A stretch of DNA of 11,289 bases from Natronomonas sp. (GCA_007121575.1 SKKJ01000230.1:1-11289), one strand, 5' to 3'. Shown: positions 1-6,327, numbered from the stretch's first letter. Numbers and translations are program-made. The notes: generated by a model from the sequence alone, not told the origin.

Positions 1-2
1 AT

Positions 3-350
3 CTTCACAACCGGCTTCCCGAGGGACGGTTTCGGCAGTCTGTGTGTCGGATCGACGGTTCCTTTGCTGGTGGTATTCTCACGCTCGAAACGGACTACGG
101 GATTTACGGCTGGCTCGGTAGCGCGAAGACGGATTCCAACATTCCAGTCAATGATCTGCTCCAATGGCGGGTCTGTACGGATGCGATCGACCGCGGATTA
201 CAACGGTACGACCTCATCGGTGCGAATAACGAGCGGATCTACAGCTACAAGGCGAAGTTCGCCCCCGAACTTCACACGTACTACAACCTCCAGACGGGGA
301 CGTGGGATCTGAACCTCGCGGCCAACATTTACAGGCGCGTCTGGCGTTGA
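3..350 (+). CDS. C-terminal part of a FemAB/GNAT-like acyltransferase (partial, 5' end outside window)
   Basis: The reading frame is open to the left edge, so only the last 115 residues are present. An internal GTG at 42 is not a convincing start because coding character continues before it. The visible part has a beta strand followed by a Gly-rich turn (ETDYGIYGWLGS), a helix (LLQWRVCTDAIDRGL), then YDLIGAN and KAKFAPELHTYY, and it ends in LAANIYRRVWR. This arrangement resembles the second GNAT half of FemAB/FemX-like and BioF2-like acyltransferases, which transfer amino acids or acyl groups to amines. In archaea without murein such proteins may modify sugars or surface glycans. That substrate is inference. 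The gene is convergent with the aldehyde dehydrogenase, about 90 bases away. Family assignment is moderate because the N-terminal domain is missing. Confidence 0.6.
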   Translation, partial: LHNRLPEGRFRQSVCRIDGSFAGGILTLETDYGIYGWLGSAKTDSNIPVNDLLQWRVCTDAIDRGLQRYDLIGANNERIYSYKAKFAPELHTYYNLQTGTWDLNLAANIYRRVWR

Positions 351-439
351 TGAGCGCACGACGGAAAAGCGTCAGCGGCGTCGAACCGATCCGGGGACGT
401 TGAGCGATTCGGATTTCGATCCGGCCGTCGGAACGCGGC

Positions 440-1954
440 TCAACCGAGCGTGAACGGATCGTCGACGGTCCCCGACTGGTCGATCCAGACGGTCTTCGTT
501 TGCAGGTACGCTTCGAGTCCTTCCCGACCGAGTTCGCGACCCAGACCGCTGTCCTTGTAGCCGCCGAACGGCGCGTTGTACGCGAGGGTTCGGTACTCGT
601 TCACCCAGACGGTTCCCGCTTCGAGACGATCAGCAACTCGTTGCGCCTGTCGCATATCTTCTGTCCACACGCCGGCAGCGAGACCGTACGGTGAGTCGTT
701 AGCGCGCCCGATCACTTCGTCCTCGTCGGTGAACGTAAGCACGCTGGCGACGGGGCCAAAGATCTCTTCTCGGACGACGGTGTCGGCATCGTCGACATCG
801 GTCACGATCGTCGGCTCGAAGAAACACTCACCGGGCAAGTTGTCGGGTTGCGTGCCGCCGTGGGAGATCGTCGCGCCTTCTTCTCTTGCGGTTTCGATGT
901 ACGATCGAATCGTTTCCAACTGGCCTCGGAAGGCCACTGGCCCCATCTCCGTCTCCGGGTCCATCGGATCGCCGAGTCGGATCGAACTCGCCCGATCGAC
1001 CAAGCGGTCGACGATCGCCTCGGCGATCTCTTCGTGGACGAATACCCGAGAACCCGCAAGACAAGTCTGTCCCGTCGCCGCGAAAATGCCCTTTACAATG
1101 CCGTTGATGGCGTTCTCAAGGTTCGCACTCGGAAAGACGATGTTCGGGCTCTTTCCGCCGAGTTCTAAGGAGACCGGGACGAGTTTTTCCCCTGCGCTTG
1201 CACCGATTTGTCGTCCGACCGCGGTGCTGCCGGTGAACGCGACTTTATCGACGTCGTCGTGGTTTACGAGCGCGTCTCCAGCCGTACCACCGGAGCCGGT
1301 CACGACGTTGTACACACCAGCGGGAAGGCCGGCATCGGAAAGCAGTTCCGCGAACCGGAGTGCGCTCACCGCCGTGTGCGAACTCGGCTTGTGGACGAAC
1401 GTACAACCCGCTGCCAGCGCCGGGGCGAGTTTGAACGCCGTCAACAACAGCGGGGAGTTCCACGGCGTCACCGCCGCGACGACGCCGTACGGCTCTTTTT
1501 TCACATACGTGAAAAAGTCCCCATTCTTGTTATCGACCGGAATCGTCCGGCCCTCCCGCGTTCGACAGAGACTCGCATAATAACGGAAGTACTCGCCGAG
1601 ACCGGCCATCTGTGCGCCCATCTCTCGGATGAGCTTTCCGTTCTGGCGGGTCTCGAGTTCCGCCAGTTCGTCGACATGTGCATCGAGTGTGTCCGCGATC
1701 GCGTGCAGTAGCGCCGCTCGTTCGGCGGGACGCAACTCGCCCCATGCGTCCGAATCGAACGCCTTTCGAGCGGTTTCGACTGCGCGATCGATATCCCCGG
1801 ACGTTCCGAGCGGGACCGTCGCCCAGACTGACCCGTCGTAGGGGTACACGACGTCGAATCGATCATCGCCCGTCGACGCGACGAACTCGCCGTCGATGAA
1901 GTGGTCGTACTCGTCTACGTCCGCGGGCTGTGAACCCGAATTCGGTTCGGTCAT
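440..1954 (-). CDS. NAD(P)-dependent aldehyde dehydrogenase, ALDH superfamily
   Basis: This 504-residue protein has the full length and motif order of an ALDH and should oxidise an aldehyde to the carboxylate in the cytoplasm. Visible hallmarks are the substrate/oxyanion Asn166 in TPWNSPL, Lys189 in HKPSS, the nucleotide-binding turn FTGSTAVG (240-247), general base Glu264 in LELGGKSPN, catalytic Cys298 in GQTCLAGSR, and EEIFGPV (396-402) for the cofactor ribose. Where NAD-preferring enzymes usually have Glu three residues after the Lys (KPxE), this one has Ser192, which may allow NADP use. That is inference. Start 1954 is an ATG 20 bases after the hydrolase stop, as expected for the last gene of the operon. 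The sequence resembles the betaine-, phenylacet- and hydroxymuconic-semialdehyde dehydrogenase group. The exact substrate cannot be read. Confidence 0.95.
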   Translation of the reverse strand: MTEPNSGSQPADVDEYDHFIDGEFVASTGDDRFDVVYPYDGSVWATVPLGTSGDIDRAVETARKAFDSDAWGELRPAERAALLHAIADTLDAHVDELAELETRQNGKLIREMGAQMAGLGEYFRYYASLCRTREGRTIPVDNKNGDFFTYVKKEPYGVVAAVTPWNSPLLLTAFKLAPALAAGCTFVHKPSSHTAVSALRFAELLSDAGLPAGVYNVVTGSGGTAGDALVNHDDVDKVAFTGSTAVGRQIGASAGEKLVPVSLELGGKSPNIVFPSANLENAINGIVKGIFAATGQTCLAGSRVFVHEEIAEAIVDRLVDRASSIRLGDPMDPETEMGPVAFRGQLETIRSYIETAREEGATISHGGTQPDNLPGECFFEPTIVTDVDDADTVVREEIFGPVASVLTFTDEDEVIGRANDSPYGLAAGVWTEDMRQAQRVADRLEAGTVWVNEYRTLAYNAPFGGYKDSGLGRELGREGLEAYLQTKTVWIDQSGTVDDPFTLG

Positions 1955-1974
1955 GGGTACTCGAAGCTCACGAT

Positions 1975-2910
1975 TCAGTGCGTCGTTTCGCGCAGATCGG
2001 CCTCGACGTCTTCGGGCGTCATAACCTCTGGGACATCGACGTCTTCGCCGCGTATCTCGTCCAGCACCGGTTTCAGGTACTCGTTGAACAGCGCCGGGTT
2101 CTCCGACATCGGGAAATGACCGATCTGTTTCATCTCTATCGCGGTGGCCATCTCACCGATCCCGTCGGCCACTTCACGAGCGTCGTCCGGATCGGTCGCG
2201 AAGTCGTACTCGCCGTTCATGACGTACATCGGACATCCCGGTTCAATCTCGTCCAGTTTATCTCGGTAGTCGTGATCGACCGAATAGTAGTACAGATCGC
2301 CACGGAAGAGCCCGTTTGAGCCCTGTTCGTAGAGGTGCATCGTCTCTCGACGCGCCCATTCGGGCCCCTGCGGAGCCATGAGCCCCCAACACGAGTACGC
2401 GCTGACTTCGGAGGTGTTCACCTGCGGGTGGTGGAACCAATCGAGGAAGTACCCTGGGCTGTACGTCCCGCATTCGAGCCCGATGAGTGCGCGGAAGCGG
2501 TCCGGATGCCAGTGAGCGAGTTGGAGAATAATGTTCCCACCGATACTCGAACCCATATACACCGGATTCTCGAGTTCGAGCGCGTCGGCGATACTGACGA
2601 TGGTTTCGGCGAATTTCTCCTCGGTCAGCATGTAGTCTTCGGCCCACCACTCTTGGCTCGTCGGTGGAACGGATTTGCCGTGGAAAGGGAGATCGTAGGC
2701 GATCACACGGTAATGCTCGGTGATGTCTTCATCGGCCAAGAGATGCCGCCATTCGTGACCGTGATTGCCCGCGGTGTGCTGACAGATGAGCGGAATGCCG
2801 TCTTCGGGTCCGGCTTCCTCGAAGTAGACCCGATTCGTGACGCCTTCGATTTCGACACCGACGTACTTGCCAGTAATCTCTTCGACCTCGCCGTGTACAG
2901 GAGCCGCCAT
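1975..2910 (-). CDS. alpha/beta-fold hydrolase (HTAGN-type oxyanion motif)
   Basis: This 311-residue cytoplasmic hydrolase has a complete catalytic set. The nucleophile elbow is GSSIGG (Ser122), the acid is probably Asp236 in NGEYDFA, and His265 lies in QIGHFP. The usual HGxxG oxyanion stretch is replaced by CQHTAGNHGHEWR (43-55), followed by AYDLPFHGKS at 71-80, a hallmark of ester/C-C hydrolases. No signal peptide is present. The start ATG lies one base after the stop of the upstream gene, and a G-run (six G on the minus strand, 2923-2918) about 7 bases before it can serve as ribosome binding site, so translation is probably coupled. The likely role is hydrolysis of an ester, lactone or C-C bond, with aldehyde oxidation by the next gene. 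The substrate is not predictable. Confidence 0.9.
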   Translation of the reverse strand: MAAPVHGEVEEITGKYVGVEIEGVTNRVYFEEAGPEDGIPLICQHTAGNHGHEWRHLLADEDITEHYRVIAYDLPFHGKSVPPTSQEWWAEDYMLTEEKFAETIVSIADALELENPVYMGSSIGGNIILQLAHWHPDRFRALIGLECGTYSPGYFLDWFHHPQVNTSEVSAYSCWGLMAPQGPEWARRETMHLYEQGSNGLFRGDLYYYSVDHDYRDKLDEIEPGCPMYVMNGEYDFATDPDDAREVADGIGEMATAIEMKQIGHFPMSENPALFNEYLKPVLDEIRGEDVDVPEVMTPEDVEADLRETTH

Positions 2911-2911
2911 C

Positions 2912-3346
2912 TCAGGACCCCCCTTTGTTGTGCGCGACGCGCATCAGATCGAGCGATCGCTGAATCGGCCGGAGGTTCTGAAAGAACGTCTTGTTACTGC
3001 CGGTCAATCGGAGGTGGTCTTCCTCCCCTCGAACCGCGGTTCGATAGTTCGAGGCGATGATCTCGTTGTTGTGTGCTGGTGGATTTTCTTGCATGAACTC
3101 TTCCCACGCTTTCTGTGAGCCTTCGACGCCGACTGCCCAATCCGTGTTCATGTCCGGATTCGGGACGATGTCCGTGATCATGCCGGCGTCGACTTTGATG
3201 AGATACTGCTCATCGCCGATCGTCACAGCGAAGTTCTCATCGAAGTGATCGTGACCGCGTACTTTCATCTCCGGATCGGTATTGACGACTTCTTTGTACC
3301 GCTCCCACCATTCGTGGGTCGCGATATCAGTCTCTGTGGTTGTCAT
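2912..3346 (-). CDS. small acidic protein, possibly SCP2-like (lipid/sterol carrier fold), first gene of the catabolic operon
   Basis: This is a 144-residue protein without signal peptide or membrane segment. It begins MTTTETDIATHEWWERY. A predicted alpha/beta part (DENFAVTIGDEQYLIKVDAG, near 36-55) leads into IVPNPDMNTDWAVGVEG, then a helix with KAWEEFMQENPP, and the C-terminal half ends in LRLTGSNKTFFQNLRPI and RSLDLMR. The pattern of strands carrying a WAVGVEG-type segment, then GEEDHLRLTG-like residues before a final helix, resembles SCP2-like domains. I cannot confirm this without a profile search. I chose ATG 3346 over an in-frame ATG at 3439 because the extra 31 residues are basic and atypical, and because a good TATA box (3410-3416) lies inside that extension. 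Its stop is one base from the hydrolase start, so the two products probably work on the same compound. Confidence 0.75.
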   Translation of the reverse strand: MTTTETDIATHEWWERYKEVVNTDPEMKVRGHDHFDENFAVTIGDEQYLIKVDAGMITDIVPNPDMNTDWAVGVEGSQKAWEEFMQENPPAHNNEIIASNYRTAVRGEEDHLRLTGSNKTFFQNLRPIQRSLDLMRVAHNKGGS

Positions 3347-3409
3347 GTGTATTCTGTCCAGGTTCGTTGGAACAGCCGAACTGAACGGGGAGTCGTACCG
3401 ATAGTCGAG

Positions 3410-3416
3410 TATTAAA
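3410..3416 (-). promoter_or_regulatory. TATA box of the hydrolase/aldehyde dehydrogenase operon
   Basis: On the minus strand the sequence reads GCGTTTAATACTC, a good match to the haloarchaeal TATA element. A start about 25-27 bases downstream would lie near 3385, giving a leader of about 40 bases before ATG 3346. It also argues against translation from the in-frame ATG at 3439. Confidence 0.5.
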
Positions 3417-3443
3417 CGCAGAACACTGTTCAGGCGCATAAGG

Positions 3444-3464
3444 CGATATTATTCCAAAATATCG
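3444..3464. promoter_or_regulatory. perfect 7-bp-arm palindrome, possible operator
   Basis: The sequence is CGATATT, then ATTCCAA, then AATATCG: two perfectly complementary 7-base arms around a 7-base spacer. It lies about 30 bases upstream of the operon TATA box, a usual place for an activator site, and next to a very AT-rich stretch (3476-3520). The half-site length and spacing suit a dimeric winged-helix or IclR/TrmB-like regulator. No regulator gene is visible next to it. Confidence 0.4.
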
Positions 3465-3642
3465 GCGGTAGCAGTTTTGTACTATATATTGAGATATTTA
3501 TATATTTTATATGATTTATTCTGGGAATCGCACCGCGGTCTGTCGATACGAAAGACCTAACTTGTCGCTTTCTCTATGAATAAGCAGATGGATAGACCGA
3601 CCCCGACGGGGCCGCCTCGAAGTGGGATCGGTCCACAGTAGT

Positions 3643-3921
3643 ATGAAGCACGATCCACAGATTCAGATCACTGAACGAAACGGTTCAACGAAATACGCAC
3701 CCGAAATCGAGGTGACCGCGTGGTGGTCGCTTTCGAACGTCGACCGATACTGGTTCGTCGAAGCCGATCCGGCACGTCGGGAACTCGAATTTACCGACGG
3801 AATTCGTCGATACGACACGAAGTACGGCGACGTTACTGAGCGGCTTCACGATCCGAGAATTCCGCCAGCTGTCCGCGAAAAGCTCTCGGCGGCGGGCTAC
3901 TCGATCGAAGCGACGGCGTGA
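3643..3921 (+). CDS. conserved-looking small protein of unknown function (92 aa)
   Basis: I do not recognise this family. The 92-residue product, starting MKHDPQIQITERNG, has no signal peptide, membrane helix or cysteine. It has a predicted beta-rich first half (IEVTAWWSLSNVDRYWFVEA) and a helical end (RIPPAVREKLSAAGYSIEA). Composition and codon use fit a real halophile gene. ATG 3643 is preferred to the GTG at 3622, which lies inside the preceding short ORF. A 21-codon ORF (3576-3641) ends one base before this start, so the two may be translationally coupled. The gene is divergent from the catabolic operon across an AT-rich 200-base region. It could be a regulator of that operon, but no helix-turn-helix is evident, so this is speculation. 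Confidence 0.7.
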   Translation: MKHDPQIQITERNGSTKYAPEIEVTAWWSLSNVDRYWFVEADPARRELEFTDGIRRYDTKYGDVTERLHDPRIPPAVREKLSAAGYSIEATA

Positions 3922-4109
3922 ACAGCCTCCAGTCGGTATAACTCACGTGACCTCTGGGCTTTTGTCCTGCATCTCCGTAGCGGTGGTCACCCACCCACAC
4001 GTGGGCTACATCTGACGAACCGTCATTCTCATCCGATAGTTCAAGCGAGCGTCTTTGTATTCGTCGCGTCCTGCCGACCGTCTTTTTCGGTGGCCGAAAT
4101 CGAGATGGG

Positions 4110-4117
4110 TTTTATCT
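4110..4117 (+). promoter_or_regulatory. TATA box for the 63-aa paralogue
   Basis: TTTTATCT lies about 39 bases ahead of ATG 4152. With a start site about 25 bases downstream, the leader would be only 10-15 bases. The same TTTTATC core precedes the 44-aa gene on the other strand near 5900. Confidence 0.5.
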
Positions 4118-4151
4118 AACGAGTGGCTGTAGCCTGATATCTGACAGACCC

Positions 4152-4343
4152 ATGGTAGAGCAATGGTGTGGCTGGAGCGAATCGCAGATTGAGGCGATCG
4201 TGGCCGAATATATCGATTGTGGGAAATTCCCAAAGCACGTCGAAGCGGATGTCATTGACCATCTCGAAGCGAATGAGCCGTTTCGAGCGCTCGATATCGG
4301 GCTGCAAGCGTGTGTTCGCGATTCCGCGTCACTCGATCGTTAA
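4152..4343 (+). CDS. small protein of unknown function, paralogue A of a neighbouring pair (63 aa)
   Basis: This is a 63-residue acidic protein without membrane segment or metal motif (a single Cys pair, Cys6 and Cys26, is too far apart for a knuckle). From residue 14 on it aligns without gaps to the protein at 4583-4762. Shared positions are E-A-x-V, then FP-x-x-VE, then I-x-x-LEA-x-x-P-x-x-AL, 14 identities in 40 columns by eye. The pattern predicts two or three short amphipathic helices. A TATA box (4110-4117) sits at the right distance for a short leader. A function cannot be assigned. Small helical partners of larger complexes and DNA-binding accessory proteins are both possible. The homology with its neighbour is the main evidence that the gene is real. 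Confidence 0.7.
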   Translation: MVEQWCGWSESQIEAIVAEYIDCGKFPKHVEADVIDHLEANEPFRALDIGLQACVRDSASLDR

Positions 4344-4535
4344 GCTGTGCGGGAGAGATTGTCACGAAATAGCCACCGCAGAAGTCGAACTCGAATTCGA
4401 ACACCAGATCTCCGAGCGACACGGGTGTTTTCAACTTTCATGTATCGTCGACAAAGGTACATGTCGGTATTGTGTAACGAATACGAGGCGAAAAGGCGAG
4501 TAGACGGCCAGTCCCGACTGAGACATTGCCGCAAG

Positions 4536-4541
4536 TTTATA
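4536..4541 (+). promoter_or_regulatory. TATA box for the 59-aa paralogue
   Basis: GCAAGTTTATACC places TTTATA about 44 bases ahead of ATG 4583. It predicts a leader of roughly 20 bases that contains GGTGG (4571-4575) as a possible weak ribosome binding site. A separate promoter means that the two paralogues are probably not one transcript. Confidence 0.45.
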
Positions 4542-4582
4542 CCAATCAGAGAACAATACCCAACCCATCCGGTGGCTTGGAA

Positions 4583-4762
4583 ATGACAAACTCCTCAGGG
4601 GACGAACACGCGGAAGCAGCCGTCCGTCGGATTCTCGCCAGGGAGTCGTTTCCAGCTACCGTCGAAGAAGAGGCGATCGGACTGCTTGAAGCGGGAAAGC
4701 CAACCGAAGCGCTACGATTTCTCATCAAATCGAATATCTCACGCCATCGGCCCGACGAGTGA
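4583..4762 (+). CDS. small protein of unknown function, paralogue B of a neighbouring pair (59 aa)
   Basis: This 59-residue protein begins MTNSSGDEHAEAAVRRIL. It repeats the pattern of the 63-aa protein 240 bases upstream: E-A-x-V at 11-14, FP-x-x-VE, LEA-x-x-P-x-x-AL, then a short variable tail ending in RPDE. ATG 4583 is chosen over an in-frame ATG at 4526 because that upstream start would lie ahead of the TATA box (4536-4541), and the alignment with the paralogue begins only after 4583. There is no signal peptide, membrane helix or cysteine. Its stop is 12 bases from the stop of the convergent 110-aa gene. Function is unknown. The pair probably arose by duplication and has diverged to about 35 percent identity over the shared core. 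Confidence 0.75.
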   Translation: MTNSSGDEHAEAAVRRILARESFPATVEEEAIGLLEAGKPTEALRFLIKSNISRHRPDE

Positions 4763-4774
4763 GCTGGGCGGCAG

Positions 4775-5107
4775 CTACCGGGATTCGAGGACGTGATCGA
4801 AAAGCCTCGGGAAATGTTCGATTTGGCCCCACGCCGTCGGCTCATCGGCGTCTTCACGAACGATCGTGAGTTCCTCGAAGTAGTCGTCGAGGACTGCCTC
4901 GCGCTCCATCGCAAGCGGCGGAGTACAGTAATCTTCCTCGATCCAGACGGCCTCGCCCGTGTCGGGATCGAACCGAGCCTTCATCAACGCCTTCGTTATC
5001 GCGTTCCCGAACGGCTCCATAGACGCTATCTCACCGCTATCGAGACGATCGTAAAGCTCGCGCACACGGGCCGTTTTCGGACGAGCGCGCACGAATCGCT
5101 TCGCCAT
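4775..5107 (-). CDS. hypothetical protein, 110 aa, soluble
   Basis: I do not recognise a named family. The protein starts with a basic segment (MAKRFVRARPKTARVREL), unusual among acidic neighbours, and continues with DRLDSGEIASMEPFGNAI, then FDPDTGEAVWIEEDYCTPPL (47-66), and a C-terminal acidic helical part ending in EHFPRLFDHVLESR. It has one cysteine (61), no membrane segment and no export signal. The basic N-terminus could contact nucleic acid, and the WIEEDYCTPPLAMERE stretch looks like a conserved core. ATG 5107 is the natural start, with a weak TTAATTG element about 45 bases upstream. It is divergent from the lipoprotein gene across about 105 bases and convergent with the small paralogue. 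Confidence 0.75.
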   Translation of the reverse strand: MAKRFVRARPKTARVRELYDRLDSGEIASMEPFGNAITKALMKARFDPDTGEAVWIEEDYCTPPLAMEREAVLDDYFEELTIVREDADEPTAWGQIEHFPRLFDHVLESR

Positions 5108-5212
5108 AGCTACCGTAGGTGATCTGACTGTATCAGTTGATCGGGAGTGGCAATTAAGGCCATTGCGATAGAGAGTACGATACAGGTCAGAACGGACCTC
5201 CTGAACACAATC

Positions 5213-5677
5213 ATGAAACGACGTACACTGCTCTCGATGGCTGCCGTCCCCATAGCTGTGAGCGCCGGCTGTACCGGAAACGGCAATGAGACCGGCGACG
5301 AGAACGGGGAAAATGGGGCGAATAACGGGGAGAACGGAAACGGAGCGCCGGATAACGGGGACGATGAGTGCGTTGAAGAGCGGTTAGTCGATGATCTCGA
5401 AACCGTGCCCGCGGGCGATGAGGTCTCCTATTCGCTGGATCTAAACGAAGGCTGGACGCTGGACTTGGTGATCGAACAGTACGAAGGGGACGCCCAACCG
5501 AGCGTGCAGTTAGAAACCCCGGACGGTGAGCTGGTTCTCGAAGCGGGCCCCGACGAACTGATTTATGAACTCGTCCAGATCGAATCGAGCGGAGAGTATA
5601 CCCTTCGCGTGTCGAATGAGGATACGGAAGACGGCGAATTCGATATCTTCGTCGCTCACATCAGTCCGAGTTGTTGA
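5213..5677 (+). CDS. Tat-type lipoprotein with Asn/Gly/Glu-rich linker and a small beta domain
   Basis: This 154-residue exported protein starts MKRRTLLSMAAVPIAVSAGC. It has a twin-arginine signal (Arg3-Arg4), a short hydrophobic stretch and a lipobox SAGC with the lipidated Cys20. Residues 21-51 form a flexible linker made of repeated NGE/NGD units. Residues 54-150 form a beta-sandwich-like domain (AGDEVSYSLDLNEGWTLDL, PDGELVLEAG, SGEYTLRVSN) reminiscent of PPC/GOLD-type extracellular domains. Cys53 and Cys154 flank the domain and could form a disulfide outside the cell. ATG 5213 is chosen because the in-frame GTG at 5147 would add 22 residues before the signal. The likely place is the outer face of the membrane, with binding or structural use rather than catalysis. 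No partner gene is next to it. Confidence 0.85.
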   Translation: MKRRTLLSMAAVPIAVSAGCTGNGNETGDENGENGANNGENGNGAPDNGDDECVEERLVDDLETVPAGDEVSYSLDLNEGWTLDLVIEQYEGDAQPSVQLETPDGELVLEAGPDELIYELVQIESSGEYTLRVSNEDTEDGEFDIFVAHISPSC

Positions 5678-5730
5678 GTGGCGAGGCGTGTTTTCTGTGG
5701 AATTCGGATGTCTATCGATGAACTGTCGGT

Positions 5731-5865
5731 TCATTCTTCTGCATCTGGACAGAGATCATCACTCGTGCGCTCGTAGGAGGGTTTTTCGAGATACCGCTGG
5801 ATTCGGCGTTTATCCGCGGTCGTCAGTGCAGAACAGTCAGACGTATCTGCCGAATTGTTGTCCAT
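5731..5865 (-). CDS. 44-aa small protein with its own TATA box, function unknown
   Basis: This is a short ORF translated by hand from the minus strand. It begins MDNNSADTSDC, continues LTTADKRRIQRYLEKPSY and ERTSDDLCPDAEE, then stops at 5731. The product has the halophile pattern of acidic ends around a short basic helix (KRRIQRYLEK). Two cysteines (11 and 39) are far apart. A strong TATA box, CTTTTATCC on the minus strand (5896-5902), lies 31-37 bases before the ATG, which predicts an almost leaderless transcript, common in haloarchaea. It is convergent with the lipoprotein gene, 53 bases between stops. I do not assign a family. The combination of promoter position and composition makes it a credible small gene despite its length. 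Confidence 0.6.
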   Translation of the reverse strand: MDNNSADTSDCSALTTADKRRIQRYLEKPSYERTSDDLCPDAEE

Positions 5866-5895
5866 ATCGGATCGTTATGCTACAACGTATCCTCG

Positions 5896-5902
5896 GATAA
5901 AA
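5896..5902 (-). promoter_or_regulatory. TATA box for the 44-aa gene
   Basis: The minus strand reads CCCTTTTATCCGAGG, with TTTTATC 31-37 bases before ATG 5865. The spacing predicts a start site within a few bases of the start codon. Confidence 0.5.
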
Positions 5903-6062
5903 GGGCACCGGTCACTACAGTATCTGCCACTCAACCCGTTCGCCGTCTGTGACTGCTCTTGCGGCTGCAATCGTGGACATTCTCCTATGTTCTGTGTACC
6001 AGAGAGACTGTCCGACTGCGGGCGGATGGAGACGGAAACTACCGCTTGCAGTAGCGTACGAG

Positions 6063-6245
6063 ATGGCTAACAAAGACATATACGCCACAATCGTCCAGCA
6101 TATGATCCCATCGCAGTGCCCAGAGTGCAACAGTATCGCAGAGATGGTGACGAGATCGATACCGCCTTGGAAACACGAACGGGGAAGCGGATGGAAAACG
6201 AAAGTCGAGTGCAGAAACTGCGGTCAGTTCGATGAGTGGCACTGA
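6063..6245 (+). CDS. zinc-ribbon micro-protein, two CxxC knuckles (60 aa)
   Basis: This 60-residue protein has CPEC at 19-22 and CRNCG at 50-54, separated by 27 residues. That is the layout of a four-cysteine zinc ribbon binding one Zn ion. Between them lie WKHER and GSGWKTKVE, giving a basic face that could bind nucleic acid or protein. Haloarchaea are known to have many such zinc-finger micro-proteins with CPxCG-type motifs, several with regulatory phenotypes, so a regulatory role is plausible but not shown here. ATG 6063 is chosen. The frame stays open upstream to a GTG at 5949, but those 38 residues look non-coding. No clear TATA box or ribosome binding site was found ahead of it, so the start is less certain than the ribbon itself. 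ATG 6102 would also keep all four cysteines. Confidence 0.65.
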   Translation: MANKDIYATIVQHMIPSQCPECNSIAEMVTRSIPPWKHERGSGWKTKVECRNCGQFDEWH

Positions 6246-6327
6246 CCGTTCGTCTCTGTGAGAAAACGATACGCCATCGACTACGACTTCGATCGTGAGC
6301 TTCCGTCGTTCACATCTGTGAACCGCG

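Noticed and set aside
576..1580. Long + strand ORF (334 codons) opposite the aldehyde dehydrogenase
   Set aside because: It is Ser/Arg-rich, not acidic, and is the antisense shadow of a complete ALDH whose motifs are all on the minus strand.
3347..3439. N-terminal extension of the first operon gene to ATG 3439
   Set aside because: The 31 extra residues are basic and atypical, and the likely TATA box (3410-3416) lies within them.
3994..4005. Short inverted repeat CCCAC/GTGGG
   Set aside because: Five-base arms with a two-base loop in GC-rich DNA are expected by chance, and the position fits neither an operator nor a terminator.
5949..6062. Extension of the zinc-ribbon gene to GTG 5949
   Set aside because: The added 38 residues are not acidic, contain stray Cys and Arg, and show no signal or promoter.
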